Counted from the first letter of the stretch, positions 1 through 9,396 are shown. The stretch: DNA of 64,000 nucleotides from Nitrosomonas communis (GCF_001007935.1 NZ_CP011451.1:1364001-1428000); one strand, 5' to 3'. Program-made: numbers and translations. The notes: generated by a model not told the origin, from the letters alone.

Positions 1-61
1 TGAAAAAATCAATACTGTTCAAGAAGCAATTGATTACGTTAATCAACATACCTCTCACTAA
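1..61 (+). CDS. acpP: Acyl carrier protein, C-terminal end (partial)
   Basis: The first 61 bases are open in one frame and encode the last 19 residues of a protein, EKINTVQEAIDYVNQHTSH, before a TAA. This is the typical helix IV end of the fatty-acid acyl carrier protein, which carries growing acyl chains on a phosphopantetheine arm. The serine attachment site lies outside the window. The call is supported by the adjacent fabF, since acpP-fabF is a standard proteobacterial order. Only the tail is visible, so the rest of the gene cannot be checked. Confidence 0.85.
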   Translation, partial: EKINTVQEAIDYVNQHTSH

Positions 62-91
62 TCTTTCTTTTTTTATCTACTGGAGTATTTT

Positions 92-1333
92 TTGTCCAAA
101 CGTAGGGTAGCTGTTACAGGGATGGGTATTATCTCCCCTGTAGGAAATAATATTTCTGATACTTGGCAGAGCATTGTTGCCGGAAAATCTGGTATTACTA
201 AGATAACTCGCTTTGATGCGTCCCCTTTTTCTTCACAAATTGCTGGTGAAGTTAAAAATTTTGATATTACACAGTACATATCAGCCAAGGATGCACGGCG
301 AATGGATATTTTTATTCATTACGGTATGGCAGCAGCAATCCAAGCAATAAAAGATGCGGCTATAGAAGACTTAGCCGGGCTTGATCCAGAACGCATAGGC
401 GTTAATATTGGTTCTGGAATCGGTGGTTTGCCAATGATTGAAGATACTGATTCTGCTTATCATGCGGGTGGCCCCCGGAAAATCTCTCCATTTTTCATAC
501 CCAGCACTATTATCAACATGATATCTGGCAACTTATCCATCATGTTCGGGTATAAAGGACCTAATCTGGCCATTGTTACTGCATGCACGACTTCAACTCA
601 TACTATCGGCAGCTCCGCGCGCATGATTGAATATGGTGATGCAGATATTATGGTTTGCGGTGGCGCAGAGTCATGTGTAACGCCTCTTGCGATTGGAGGA
701 TTTTCTGCAGCTCGGGCACTGTCATCTCGTAATGATGATCCGGTTTCAGCCAGTCGCCCTTGGGATAAAGGTAGAGATGGCTTTATTTTAAGTGAAGGTG
801 CTGGCATTTTAGTTTTAGAAGAAATGGAGCATGCTAAGCGACGTGGCGCAGAAATATACGCGGAGCTTATCGGGTTCGGTATGAGTGCGGACGCTCATCA
901 CATGACCGCTCCGTGCGAAGATGGCGAAGGAGCTGCTCGGTGTATGTCAAATGCACTTAAGATTGCAGAAGTTAACAACGATGAGGTTGATTATATCAAT
1001 GCTCATGGCACATCAACTCCTCTAGGCGATATAGCAGAAACGCTTGCGGTCAAACGATGTTTTGGCGATCATGCTAAGAAACTTGTCATCAATTCTACCA
1101 AATCAATGACTGGACATTTATTGGGTGCTGCCGGAGGAGTAGAGGCAATTTTTTCTGTGCTCACACTCTATCATCAAGTCGTACCACCGACTATTAATCT
1201 ATTTGAGCCTGACCCGGAATGCGACTTGGATTATGTCCCCAATACTGCCAGAAATATGAAAATAAATTTAGCTATATCAAACTCCTTTGGGTTCGGAGGA
1301 ACTAACGGAACTTTGGTATTCCGGAAAATTTAG
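92..1333 (+). CDS. fabF: Beta-ketoacyl-ACP synthase II
   Basis: This condensing enzyme of cytoplasmic type II fatty acid synthesis elongates acyl-ACP with malonyl-ACP. The 413-residue product has the usual FabF length and a complete Cys-His-His triad: Cys165 in TACTTSTH, His305 in NAHGTSTPLGD and His342 in KSMTGHLLGAAGG, plus the C-terminal NSFGFGGTNG loop. The start is a TTG at 92, preceded by GGAG at 82-85 with normal spacing. No ATG is available near it, and the protein begins exactly where FabF homologues do (SKRRVAVTGMG). It follows acpP by 30 bp and precedes mltG by 15 bp, so it is probably co-transcribed with both. Nothing is unusual except the TTG start. Confidence 0.97.
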   Translation: MSKRRVAVTGMGIISPVGNNISDTWQSIVAGKSGITKITRFDASPFSSQIAGEVKNFDITQYISAKDARRMDIFIHYGMAAAIQAIKDAAIEDLAGLDPERIGVNIGSGIGGLPMIEDTDSAYHAGGPRKISPFFIPSTIINMISGNLSIMFGYKGPNLAIVTACTTSTHTIGSSARMIEYGDADIMVCGGAESCVTPLAIGGFSAARALSSRNDDPVSASRPWDKGRDGFILSEGAGILVLEEMEHAKRRGAEIYAELIGFGMSADAHHMTAPCEDGEGAARCMSNALKIAEVNNDEVDYINAHGTSTPLGDIAETLAVKRCFGDHAKKLVINSTKSMTGHLLGAAGGVEAIFSVLTLYHQVVPPTINLFEPDPECDLDYVPNTARNMKINLAISNSFGFGGTNGTLVFRKI

Positions 1334-1348
1334 CTACCTATCTGGTGT

Positions 1349-2359
1349 ATGTGGGTGCTAAAACGCCTATCTCGGAAACTGAAGTTACTTTTTTTATCCA
1401 TTTTCATTGGAATCATTTTTTTTATCGGTTGGTTTTATTACCTGGCCAATGCTGCAACCCAATTGCCCTTTATCCCATATGAATTTTCGATTGAATCAGG
1501 TAGCAATCTAAAGGACATTTCCAATCAATTAGTTGCAGATCATCTACTCCCTAATGCCTGGTCTTTTATCTTGCTATCAAAGATGCTTGGCTATGAATCA
1601 TTAATAAAAGCAGGTGAATATGTACTTATTGAAGATGCCTCCCCTTTGCAATTACTGGAATACCTTGTTAAAGGGGATATCAGGCAAAATGAAATTCGGT
1701 TCATCGAAGGCTGGACATTTTCTGAACTTAGGAAAGCTTTAGATGAACACCCAGCAATTCGGCACGATACGCTTAATCTCGGTGAACAAGAGATTCTGCA
1801 GCTAATTGGCGCTTCTGAATTAAAAGCAGAAGGCTTATTTTTTCCGGATACCTATTTCTTTCCAAGAAATAGCAATGATGTCAGCATATTAAAACGTGCC
1901 TATCATACAATGCAAAATCACCTGAAAATAGCTTGGTCTTCTCGAAAAGAATCTCTTCCATTAAAGTCAGAATATGAAGGGTTGATCCTAGCTTCGATTA
2001 TTGAAAAAGAAACTGGTAAGAAAAGTGACCGTAGCATGATCGCGGGTGTTTTAATTAATCGACTACGCTTAGGGATGAAACTGCAAGTTGATCCGACTGT
2101 TATTTACGGGATAGGTCAAGATTTTGATGGAAATTTGCGTAAACAGGACTTACTTACTGACCAAGAATACAACACTTATATGCGGTCTGGACTTCCTCCT
2201 TCACCTATTGCCATGCCTGGATTAGCCTCAATTCAGGCAGCTTTTAATCCAGCAGAAACTGATGCGCTTTATTTTGTTGCGAAGGGAAATGGTGAATCGC
2301 ATTTTTCTACTAATCTGAAGGACCATAACCGTGCTGTGCATAAATACCAGAAACAGTAG
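1349..2359 (+). CDS. mltG: Endolytic transglycosylase MltG (YceG family)
   Basis: This inner-membrane lytic transglycosylase cuts nascent peptidoglycan strands. Residues 12-32 form one N-terminal membrane anchor and the rest is periplasmic. A LysM-like region (about 45-100) is followed by the YceG catalytic domain with the motif ASIIEKETGK. Glu219 corresponds to the family's catalytic glutamate. The downstream signatures LQVDPTVIYG and SGLPPSPIAMPG are present. The length of 336 residues matches the family. In most proteobacteria mltG is followed by tmk and holB. Here a glycosyltransferase follows instead, so the conserved block is broken after this gene. Confidence 0.95.
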   Translation: MWVLKRLSRKLKLLFLSIFIGIIFFIGWFYYLANAATQLPFIPYEFSIESGSNLKDISNQLVADHLLPNAWSFILLSKMLGYESLIKAGEYVLIEDASPLQLLEYLVKGDIRQNEIRFIEGWTFSELRKALDEHPAIRHDTLNLGEQEILQLIGASELKAEGLFFPDTYFFPRNSNDVSILKRAYHTMQNHLKIAWSSRKESLPLKSEYEGLILASIIEKETGKKSDRSMIAGVLINRLRLGMKLQVDPTVIYGIGQDFDGNLRKQDLLTDQEYNTYMRSGLPPSPIAMPGLASIQAAFNPAETDALYFVAKGNGESHFSTNLKDHNRAVHKYQKQ

Positions 2360-2411
2360 TAACCATAACACTTCACACTTCTGAATTGATGCTTTCTTAT
2401 AAAGTAAAATA

Positions 2412-5000
2412 ATGCAATTCTCTATTGTCATTCCAACTCTTAATGAATCAGAAAATGTGGATTTACTGTTATCACGTTTATTTGCGCTTGATTTGTTACC
2501 AGGCAGCTTCGAAGTCATTTTTGTTGATGATGGATCAAAAGACGGAACGCCCACTAAAATACGTGAATGGGAAGCACATAATAAACATATTCATCTGGTT
2601 GAGAGGCAAGAGAAACCCGATCTGACTGCCTCAATTCTGGCAGGTGTAGCTATTGCCAAAAGTGATATTATCATGGTAATGGATGCAGATTTGAGTCATT
2701 TACCCGAGCAAGTTCCAGCGATTGTTGCCCCCATCTTGACCGGTAAATATGATGTTGCGGTAGGTAGTCGATATGTTTCGGGTGGAAGTACTCATGGTTG
2801 GCCTTTATATCGCCAATGGTTATCCCGTCTAGGGGGCTTTCTTGCACGCCCTATTTGTGATGTGAGCGATGCGACTTCCGGTTTTTTTGCATTTCGTCGT
2901 GAGCTTATCGCAAATATTGCAGAAAGGGCTCGCGGGTATAAAATTCTTCTTGAATTGTTAATGTCAGGCCAAGGTAATCTTAAAATTATAGAGATCCCTA
3001 TCTCCTTTCATGACCGAACACATGGCACGTCAAAATTATCTCTTTCACATCATCTGATTTACCTCCAACGACTCATTACATTGGCTGGCGGCACAGCTTC
3101 TATCGGCACAGCTAGCCGTTTCGCAATTGTTGGGTTTGTGGGGGTTTTTGTTGATGCTTTTATATTCCAATGGATGATAAATTTGAGCTTTGGGCTCGCA
3201 TTGGCTCATATCACCAGCTTTTTAGCAGCAGTCACAATTAATTATATACTTAATTCTAAATGGTCGTTTCGATCGCACTTGGAGGGCAGCCTTAATTGGC
3301 AACAATTTGGCCGTTTCTTAACTGTGGGATTGTTAGCATTGCTCTTACGTGGCGGCGTGCTGGCATTGCTTGTTTATACTTGGCATTTATCAGCCGAATT
3401 AGCAATATTCCCAGCAATTGCGGCAACGGCCATAATTAATTATCTTGGTTCAGCTTTTTATGTTTTTCCAGAAAGTAAAAATTGCCCCCCGTTAAATGTC
3501 CGATGGCAAGTGGCCGCAGTTGGAGTGGTACTTTTTGTTACTTTGTTGCGCCTAGTCTATCTTGGTCTCGCTCAACTCATTCCTGATGAAGCTTATTATT
3601 GGCAATATAGCCAGCACATGGACTTGAGTTTCTTTGATCATCCCCCCATGGTTGCCTGGCTAATCTGGCTGGGTACTGCAATAGCAGGTCAAAATGAGTT
3701 TGGTGTAAGGATTGGAGCCTTTATCTGTGGTTTAATCACAATGGGCTACTTATATGTATTTGCCCGTAATTTATATAATAAATCCACCGGCATGCGTGCC
3801 ATCATGCTGCTATCTGTGCTGCCATTCGGCTTTGCTTCTGGCATAGTGATAACACCTGATGCACCTTTGATGGCCTCCTGGGCTGCTACTTTATACTATA
3901 TGGAGCGTGCACTTATAGCTGATCGAAAGATAGCATGGTTAGGTATGGGAATTGCTTTTGGCCTGGGCCTGTTATCTAAATATACGATTGGATTATTAGG
4001 GATAGCCGCTCTAGCTTTTGTTATCTTGGATCCCAATGCACGACGCTGGCTGCTTCGGCCTTATCCCTATTTCGCAGCATTCCTCGCGCTCTTGTTGTTT
4101 TCACCTGTTGTTATTTGGAATTTTCAGAACGACTGGGTCTCTTTCTTATTTCAAACAGAACGACTTGGAGGAGGGGGTCATGTATTTTCTGTTCATTACC
4201 TTGTCTTATATGTCGCAATTATTCTAACTCCGATAGGCTTGTATGCTGCTTTGCAGGCACTATGGTATGTTGGTACCAACGGCAAGCATAATCAATGTGA
4301 GCGTAGACGCAATTTATTTATATTTATATTTACGGGCATTCCGCTGATAATTTTTTTGGGTATTAGTACATTTGATACCCCACGATTTCATTGGACTTGT
4401 CCGCTGTGGCTTGCAATTTTACCCACTATCGCCTGGATGATGGGACAAAATAGTGCTCTACAGACAGTCTCTAACCGTTTACGGGCGATTTGGCAACCAA
4501 CTATTATTGTTTCTTTGCTAGCCTATGCATTTGTACTCCATTATGTGGTATTAGGTATTCCTGGCATACCCTACCAATTTCTTGCCGAGCATTATTTCTG
4601 GAAAGAAGCAGCTATTGAAATCGAAAAAATAGCTGAAGAAATCGAGTCTCAGAATGGACAAGCTCCCATTGTAGTAGGAATGAACAAATGGTCAATTGCA
4701 AGCGCTCTATCTTTTTACACTAAAGATAGTAGCAATATGGATATTCGCTCACGCAATATGTTCGGGGACAAGAGCGCCATGTATGATTTCTGGTATCCAT
4801 CACACCCCGCTACTGACCGCCCTATTATTTTAATAGGCATAAAACGCCACACACTCGAGCATGATCGAGCAGGAAACGAAATTGACCGGATGCTTATCCA
4901 ACCCAGTACGATACAATACAAAGCAGTGACACGGAATGGCACGCCCTTACGCCCTCTATACTACCGTACTGCCCAAGGGTATCGTGGCAGATCTATTTAA
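2412..5000 (+). CDS. Fused GT2 (polyprenyl-phosphate hexose synthase-like) + GtrA + GT39 glycosyltransferase
   Basis: A single 862-residue protein joins three modules. Residues 1-230 are a GT-A family 2 domain like DPM1/ArnC, with IPTLNESEN near the start and a DAD motif at 91-93. Residues about 235-355 are a GtrA-type four-helix membrane domain (RFAIVGFVGVFVDAF). Residues about 365-860 are a PMT/ArnT-like multi-spanning transferase with PDEAYYWQYS (391-400) and FFDHPPMVAW. By family knowledge, the first domain would charge a lipid-phosphate with sugar, GtrA would help flip it, and the GT39 domain would move the sugar onto an extracytoplasmic acceptor such as lipid A, O-antigen or protein. 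The acceptor cannot be read from sequence. The gene starts 52 bp after mltG, and its stop lies 3 bp before a MITE-like repeat. Confidence 0.88.
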   Translation: MQFSIVIPTLNESENVDLLLSRLFALDLLPGSFEVIFVDDGSKDGTPTKIREWEAHNKHIHLVERQEKPDLTASILAGVAIAKSDIIMVMDADLSHLPEQVPAIVAPILTGKYDVAVGSRYVSGGSTHGWPLYRQWLSRLGGFLARPICDVSDATSGFFAFRRELIANIAERARGYKILLELLMSGQGNLKIIEIPISFHDRTHGTSKLSLSHHLIYLQRLITLAGGTASIGTASRFAIVGFVGVFVDAFIFQWMINLSFGLALAHITSFLAAVTINYILNSKWSFRSHLEGSLNWQQFGRFLTVGLLALLLRGGVLALLVYTWHLSAELAIFPAIAATAIINYLGSAFYVFPESKNCPPLNVRWQVAAVGVVLFVTLLRLVYLGLAQLIPDEAYYWQYSQHMDLSFFDHPPMVAWLIWLGTAIAGQNEFGVRIGAFICGLITMGYLYVFARNLYNKSTGMRAIMLLSVLPFGFASGIVITPDAPLMASWAATLYYMERALIADRKIAWLGMGIAFGLGLLSKYTIGLLGIAALAFVILDPNARRWLLRPYPYFAAFLALLLFSPVVIWNFQNDWVSFLFQTERLGGGGHVFSVHYLVLYVAIILTPIGLYAALQALWYVGTNGKHNQCERRRNLFIFIFTGIPLIIFLGISTFDTPRFHWTCPLWLAILPTIAWMMGQNSALQTVSNRLRAIWQPTIIVSLLAYAFVLHYVVLGIPGIPYQFLAEHYFWKEAAIEIEKIAEEIESQNGQAPIVVGMNKWSIASALSFYTKDSSNMDIRSRNMFGDKSAMYDFWYPSHPATDRPIILIGIKRHTLEHDRAGNEIDRMLIQPSTIQYKAVTRNGTPLRPLYYRTAQGYRGRSI

Positions 5001-5006
5001 AAGTTA

Positions 5007-5107
5007 TTCCATTTCTAAATCAAAAATGAGACGAAGGCGAGCCGCAGACAGTATAAATAATACGGCAAGGTGAAGCCGACAATGTCAGTTTTGATTTAGA
5101 AATGGAA
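5007..5107 (+). repeat. MITE-like palindromic repeat, copy 1 (forward)
   Basis: This 101-bp element starts TTCCATTTCTAAATCAAAA and ends with the inverse complement of that sequence. It is flanked by TTA at 5004-5006 and 5108-5110. The interior (GGCGAGCC...GGCAAGGTGAAGCC) is shared with copies at 34720, 40788 and 48720. It lies between the stop of the glycosyltransferase fusion and the convergent ZIP gene. It may also fold into a long hairpin in RNA. Confidence 0.9.
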
Positions 5108-5154
5108 TTACTAGCCAATAAACTAAGCTAGCTGGATTTATATTGTGAGACTTT

Positions 5155-5949
5155 TTAATGACTATGCTTGAGCATAGTCTCAACTAGCCAAATAGAACCG
5201 ATTCCTAAGCTAATGAGCACTACTTGTTGGATTGTGTCGCCTATTTCCGGTCGTTTATGCAAGCCCGGAATCAGATCTGCCATCGCCACATAAATCATGC
5301 ATGCTGTTGCAATTGCAAGCATCGGTAAAACAAGATGATTGAGTTGATGCAGCATAAAATAGGCTAATACTCCTCCTACTACCGCCGAGGTACTTGACAG
5401 TAAATTAAGTAAAAGTGCTTGAGTGCGACTGTAACCAGAATTGAGTAAAATAATGAAATCACCAGCTTCTTGCGGGACTTCATGGGCAAAAATTGCAATA
5501 GCAGTCACGATGCCAAGCTGAACATCAACCATAAAGGCTGCAGCAATCAGGATACCATCCACAAAATTATGAAATGTGTCTCCTAACGTAATCATCAGGC
5601 CGCTACGACCATGATCACCTTGGGCCTCATAAATAGAGTGGCCATGCTCTGGATCATGCACTTCACATTCATCCATATGGCAGTGCCGCCACAAGACGAG
5701 TTTCTCCAAGATAAAAAAAAGCAGTATGCCGAGCAGAACGATAATCGTGATTTGCTTTGGATCCTCAGCAAGCTCTAGAGCCTCAGGGAGAGTATTTAAA
5801 AACGCTGCCCCTAACAATGCTCCAATAGCATATGAAACGAGCATAGATACCCAAGAACTACGGGTATTCAAGGTCAATATAGCTGCAAAAAAAATACTTA
5901 TTAGACCACCAAGGAGGCTAGTCAAAATGATCCAGGCAAGAGTCGACAT
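5155..5949 (-). CDS. ZIP family divalent metal transporter
   Basis: This integral membrane protein imports metal ions (zinc, iron or manganese) into the cytoplasm. The 264-residue sequence shows eight probable hydrophobic segments. It has a His/Asp-rich cytoplasmic loop at about 89-113 (WRHCHMDECEVHD, HGH) between helices III and IV. The two ZIP metal-site motifs are HNFVDG (His127, Asp131) and HEVPQEAGD (His156, Glu157, Glu161, Asp164). This matches the ZIP family closely; the exact metal cannot be assigned. No clear Shine-Dalgarno sequence precedes the ATG, and no metal-responsive operator is recognisable upstream. It is convergent with the glycosyltransferase fusion. Confidence 0.92.
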   Translation of the reverse strand: MSTLAWIILTSLLGGLISIFFAAILTLNTRSSWVSMLVSYAIGALLGAAFLNTLPEALELAEDPKQITIIVLLGILLFFILEKLVLWRHCHMDECEVHDPEHGHSIYEAQGDHGRSGLMITLGDTFHNFVDGILIAAAFMVDVQLGIVTAIAIFAHEVPQEAGDFIILLNSGYSRTQALLLNLLSSTSAVVGGVLAYFMLHQLNHLVLPMLAIATACMIYVAMADLIPGLHKRPEIGDTIQQVVLISLGIGSIWLVETMLKHSH

Positions 5950-6185
5950 ATAAGTTATTTTATGGAGAAATAAGGATGATGAAGGTGCGGCACTTCGTGT
6001 TTAGTGCTGTTCCATTCAAGGAATAAAACAGTTTTTCCTGAAGAATATTAATCAGAGTGATGCTAGTGGCTGGTTGCTTGCACCCAACAGTACATTCATT
6101 CTTTGATATGGATTCATTTAGGGATTACTTCGCACTGGATCGCTCCATTTTACACTTGCCCCAGTAGCTTGTTATCATTTAATCG

Positions 6186-6923
6186 TTACGTTAACCAAAT
6201 CAGTGCGGCCATTCTGCCCGTCTGACCATCTCGACGATAAGAATAAAACCTTGTTGGATTACTAAAAGTACACTCATAGCCGCCATAAATTTTAGTCACA
6301 CCCACATTTGTTAGTCGTTGCCGTGCTAATATAAATAAATCCGCGAACCATTTCTTGTTACTTTGACTTGGAGTAAAAGCGAAACTAGATTGGCTATCTT
6401 GCTTCAAGAATATTTCCTGCACTTCTTCTCCGACCTCAAAATGCTTAGGACCAATTGCAGGGCCCAGCCACGCAATAATCTCAGAGCTCTTACAAGCCAT
6501 TTCCGAAATAGAGTTTTCAATTATTCCGTTAGCTAACCCCCGCCAACCGGCATGGGCAACACCTACAACAGTCCCTGCGGTATCACATAAAAATATGGGT
6601 AAACAGTCTGCTACTAATATTGCACACACCTTCCCGCTACAACGGCTCAATGCCGCATCACCTTCAGGCTCTACTACCTTTTTGTCCACCCACACTGGCT
6701 TTGCCCCATGAACTTGCTTCAACCAGCTTGGATCATTCGGCAAATATTGCCGTATTAATGCGCGATTTTGTTGTACTGATAAAAAATCATCCTGTACATG
6801 ATCACCTAAATTTAATTCTGCATAAGTACCATTTCTGTTTTTACTCACGCCACTGTTTCGGGTTGTGAAAATCGCTTTAACATTGGAAGGTGATGGCCAG
6901 TTTGGAATAATCCAGTCGTGCAT
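6186..6923 (-). CDS. pgeF: Peptidoglycan editing factor PgeF (YfiH, DUF152 family)
   Basis: The product is 245 residues of the multicopper-polyphenol-oxidoreductase-like fold. Known members act as a purine nucleoside phosphorylase/laccase-like enzyme, and in Escherichia coli YfiH clears misincorporated amino acids from peptidoglycan precursors. The metal-site motifs are present: KQVHG (His72), ILVADCLPIFL (Cys107) and GVAHAGWRGL (His124). The gene lies 81 bp downstream of the alpha-oxoamine synthase operon on the same strand and may be read through from it. The ATG at 6923 gives the normal family N-terminus (DWIIPNWP). Confidence 0.93.
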   Translation of the reverse strand: MHDWIIPNWPSPSNVKAIFTTRNSGVSKNRNGTYAELNLGDHVQDDFLSVQQNRALIRQYLPNDPSWLKQVHGAKPVWVDKKVVEPEGDAALSRCSGKVCAILVADCLPIFLCDTAGTVVGVAHAGWRGLANGIIENSISEMACKSSEIIAWLGPAIGPKHFEVGEEVQEIFLKQDSQSSFAFTPSQSNKKWFADLFILARQRLTNVGVTKIYGGYECTFSNPTRFYSYRRDGQTGRMAALIWLT

Positions 6924-7004
6924 AAATGAGCGAGTTAATTGGTAGCCAGCCAGAAAATAGCAATTAGTACTACTGCCAGCATACTCAATAAATCCAAGTA
7001 ATTT

Positions 7005-8192
7005 TCACTGAATAATTGATGGATACAACTTAGAAAAAGTTTGACAAACATACTCTATTTGCTCAGCAGTGTGCGCTGCATTTACACTGCACCGAACCAA
7101 TGATTTACCTTCAGGTGCAGCTGGCGGAAGAATCAAATTGACGTAAATATTATTCTCCAACAAGCCGTTCCACAAGGCTAATGCCTGCTGTGGATTATCT
7201 AATATAGTTGCTACGATAGGACCAGGTTCCGGACCAACTTGATATCCCACTATTTTAAGGTGTGAATAGAGTTGCTGTGCGTTTCTCCAAAGCTGTTCAC
7301 GTAATTTACTACCATTACGGAGCAATCTTAAAGCGACACGTGTTGCTGCAATGGTAGCTGGCGAAGGTGAAGCTGTAAAAATATAAGGATGACTCACATA
7401 GCGCAACTGATCAAGTTGCGGATGATTGCTGACACAATAACCGCCTATACCACATAAACTTTTACTAAAAGTACCTGTAATAAAATCAATTTCACTGCTG
7501 AGCTTAGTTTTCTCAGCTAAACCTTGTCCAGTTTCACCTAAAACACCAAGTGAATGTGCCTCATCAAGGAGTAAAGTACTACCATAAGCATTCTTTAAGT
7601 TCACAATTTCAGCTAAAGGCGCTTGATCACCCAGCATACTATAGATACCTTCAACAATAATGAGTGTGTTCTTGCTCCGCTCACCTAATCGTCGAAGACG
7701 TTTTTCTAAATCAGCCATATCATTATGCCGAAAGCGAATGATATCTGCTCCACTTAGAATACACCCATCATAAATACTTGCATGAGAATCACCGTCAATA
7801 AGTGCTACGTCCCCTGCTCCTATTAATCCAGAGATTGTTCCAAGATTTGCTTGATAACCTGTTGTAAAAACAATACATGACAGGCATTGATAAAATTCGG
7901 CAAACTCCATCTCTAGTGCACGGTGTCCTGAATAATTTCCGTTTGCCATTCGAGAGCCAGTGGTACCCGTTCCTTCTTTATCTATCGCTTCATGCGCTGC
8001 TTCTCTACATTCCGGTGCAAAGCTAAGCCCTAGGTAGTTATTAGTGCCAAGAAGCAGAATCCGGCGCTGACCGATTTTCGCTTCTGTTGGAGAATAGATT
8101 TCTTCTATGGGTATTCCAAAGGCACTTAATCCAGTGGGTAATTGAGCTTTCCTGGCTGCGGCTGCTGCATCAAGTTTTTCGAGTAAATTCAT
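7005..8192 (-). CDS. Alpha-oxoamine synthase, serine palmitoyltransferase-like
   Basis: This PLP enzyme of the AONS/KBL/SPT family condenses an amino acid with an acyl thioester and releases CO2. The fold-type I signatures are complete: substrate-entry NNYLGLS, DEAHSLGVLG (Asp210, His213) and the Schiff-base lysine Lys244 in GTFSKSLCGIGGY. The length of 395 residues is typical. The genomic partners point to serine palmitoyltransferase rather than BioF: an ACP whose stop overlaps this start (ATGA), a reductase and an acyl-AMP ligase, with no biotin genes nearby. In Caulobacter, Spt uses acyl-ACP made by a dedicated ligase and carrier. Which amino acid is used here is inference. Automatic annotation as BioF is the main alternative. 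Confidence 0.83.
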   Translation of the reverse strand: MNLLEKLDAAAAARKAQLPTGLSAFGIPIEEIYSPTEAKIGQRRILLLGTNNYLGLSFAPECREAAHEAIDKEGTGTTGSRMANGNYSGHRALEMEFAEFYQCLSCIVFTTGYQANLGTISGLIGAGDVALIDGDSHASIYDGCILSGADIIRFRHNDMADLEKRLRRLGERSKNTLIIVEGIYSMLGDQAPLAEIVNLKNAYGSTLLLDEAHSLGVLGETGQGLAEKTKLSSEIDFITGTFSKSLCGIGGYCVSNHPQLDQLRYVSHPYIFTASPSPATIAATRVALRLLRNGSKLREQLWRNAQQLYSHLKIVGYQVGPEPGPIVATILDNPQQALALWNGLLENNIYVNLILPPAAPEGKSLVRCSVNAAHTAEQIEYVCQTFSKLYPSIIQ

Positions 8193-8446
8193 TTTGAATC
8201 AGACTTGATTCTGTAAATTAAATTAGCAAGATCATACACAGTAACGACATCTGTGAGAGCATTTAGCGGAATAGAAATATCAAAGTTATCTTCTAATTCC
8301 ATAATGAGATTCAATAATTTTATGGAATCAATCGCCAATTGAGTAATAAGATTGGTTTCTGGCGTAATTTCCTGTTCTGCATTGGCAAAACTTGCTAAGC
8401 GTCGACATAATAAATCCAGAATGTCTTCTTGGTTAATTTCTACCAT
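8189..8446 (-). CDS. Dedicated acyl carrier protein (AcpR-like)
   Basis: The product is a small acidic protein of 85 residues. It has the phosphopantetheine attachment motif LAIDSIKLLNLI, with Ser41 as the likely site. It is distinct from the housekeeping AcpP at the window start. The stop codon overlaps the start of the oxoamine synthase by four bases, which implies translational coupling. By position it should shuttle an acyl chain from the acyl-AMP ligase to the synthase. It needs a phosphopantetheinyl transferase, which is not in the window. The ACP fold is certain; its pathway is inferred from its neighbours. Confidence 0.9.
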   Translation of the reverse strand: MVEINQEDILDLLCRRLASFANAEQEITPETNLITQLAIDSIKLLNLIMELEDNFDISIPLNALTDVVTVYDLANLIYRIKSDSK

Positions 8447-8462
8447 TGGTTAATTAAAAAAT

Positions 8463-9383
8463 CTAAAGTTTGATCAATTGTGGCAATGTATCACAGAGGC
8501 GGAAATTAGGATACCAGTTCACTAAATTTTGCCGCAGAGGCGTTATATCGCACACCCAGTCTGGATGTTGTAATTCACATACTTTTCCAGGAGTCAGCAT
8601 TGGCGAGTAACCTAATAAGCGAGACGCCCATAAATTAGCATGAGCAATTAATTGCAGTATTAAATCAGGTAATCTAATACATCTGACAGGCTTTCCTAAA
8701 ACATCTTGTGCAATAGCAGCCACTGATCGGTAGGTATAACCACCCGGCGTGCCATCATCAATCTCAAAAGTTCCTTTAATGGGCTTATCAGTACACAACC
8801 AATATTGAATTGCTGACACCAAATCATTCACATGCAACAATCCGAAATGATTAATTAAATCACCGATTGCAGGTAGCACACCGTAGTGAGTTGCCTTAAA
8901 AAGAGGCTGAAGTTCTTTGTCACCAGGACCATATACAGCTGCAGGACGAAAGATCGTACATGGCATATTGTCTGAACAACTATTGATTAGTTGCTCAGCT
9001 TTAAATTTACTAGTTGCATACCATGAAAGCTTTGATTCTCTTGCTGCCAGAGAAGATACAAAAAGGAAGCGAGGACTTAAGTTTTGCTCCAGGATTGCGC
9101 GCAGGAGATTATCTGTTCCCACTACGTTATTCTGTAAAAAGCTTTCTAAAGAGTTACCTCTTACTGCGCCAGCACAATGTATGACAGCATATGCTCCTGA
9201 GACAAGCCGCCGCAGTGACTCGTGGTTATCCAAGTCTCCATGTACCCACTCTAGATTTTCTCGTTTTACAGATGAGAACTTCCGAGTTAATGCGCGAATT
9301 CTCCATTTACTTTCTAGCAGAGTATCAAGCAATGCTCGGCCGATAAATCCAGTGGCACCCGTTACTGCCACTACTTGTGACAT
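8463..9383 (-). CDS. Extended SDR NAD(P)-dependent reductase/epimerase (CerR-like candidate)
   Basis: This 306-residue extended short-chain dehydrogenase has the nucleotide-binding GATGFIG at 9-15 and the catalytic YATSK (Tyr122, Lys126) preceded by SSLAARES. Family members act on nucleotide sugars or reduce keto-lipids. In the Caulobacter sphingolipid operon a protein annotated as an epimerase is the ceramide reductase CerR. The position here, between an acyl-AMP ligase and an ACP/oxoamine synthase pair, suggests reduction of the 3-keto product, but substrate specificity is not visible in the sequence. It is separated by 13 bp from the ligase and 16 bp from the ACP, so it is clearly in the operon. 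Confidence 0.85.
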   Translation of the reverse strand: MSQVVAVTGATGFIGRALLDTLLESKWRIRALTRKFSSVKRENLEWVHGDLDNHESLRRLVSGAYAVIHCAGAVRGNSLESFLQNNVVGTDNLLRAILEQNLSPRFLFVSSLAARESKLSWYATSKFKAEQLINSCSDNMPCTIFRPAAVYGPGDKELQPLFKATHYGVLPAIGDLINHFGLLHVNDLVSAIQYWLCTDKPIKGTFEIDDGTPGGYTYRSVAAIAQDVLGKPVRCIRLPDLILQLIAHANLWASRLLGYSPMLTPGKVCELQHPDWVCDITPLRQNLVNWYPNFRLCDTLPQLIKL

Positions 9384-9396
9384 TTACGATTATCTG

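Noticed and set aside
7005-8192. Assignment as BioF (8-amino-7-oxononanoate synthase)
   Set aside because: Family motifs are shared by BioF and SPT, but the operon with ACP, reductase and acyl-AMP ligase and the absence of bio genes favour an SPT-like role; kept as an alternative.
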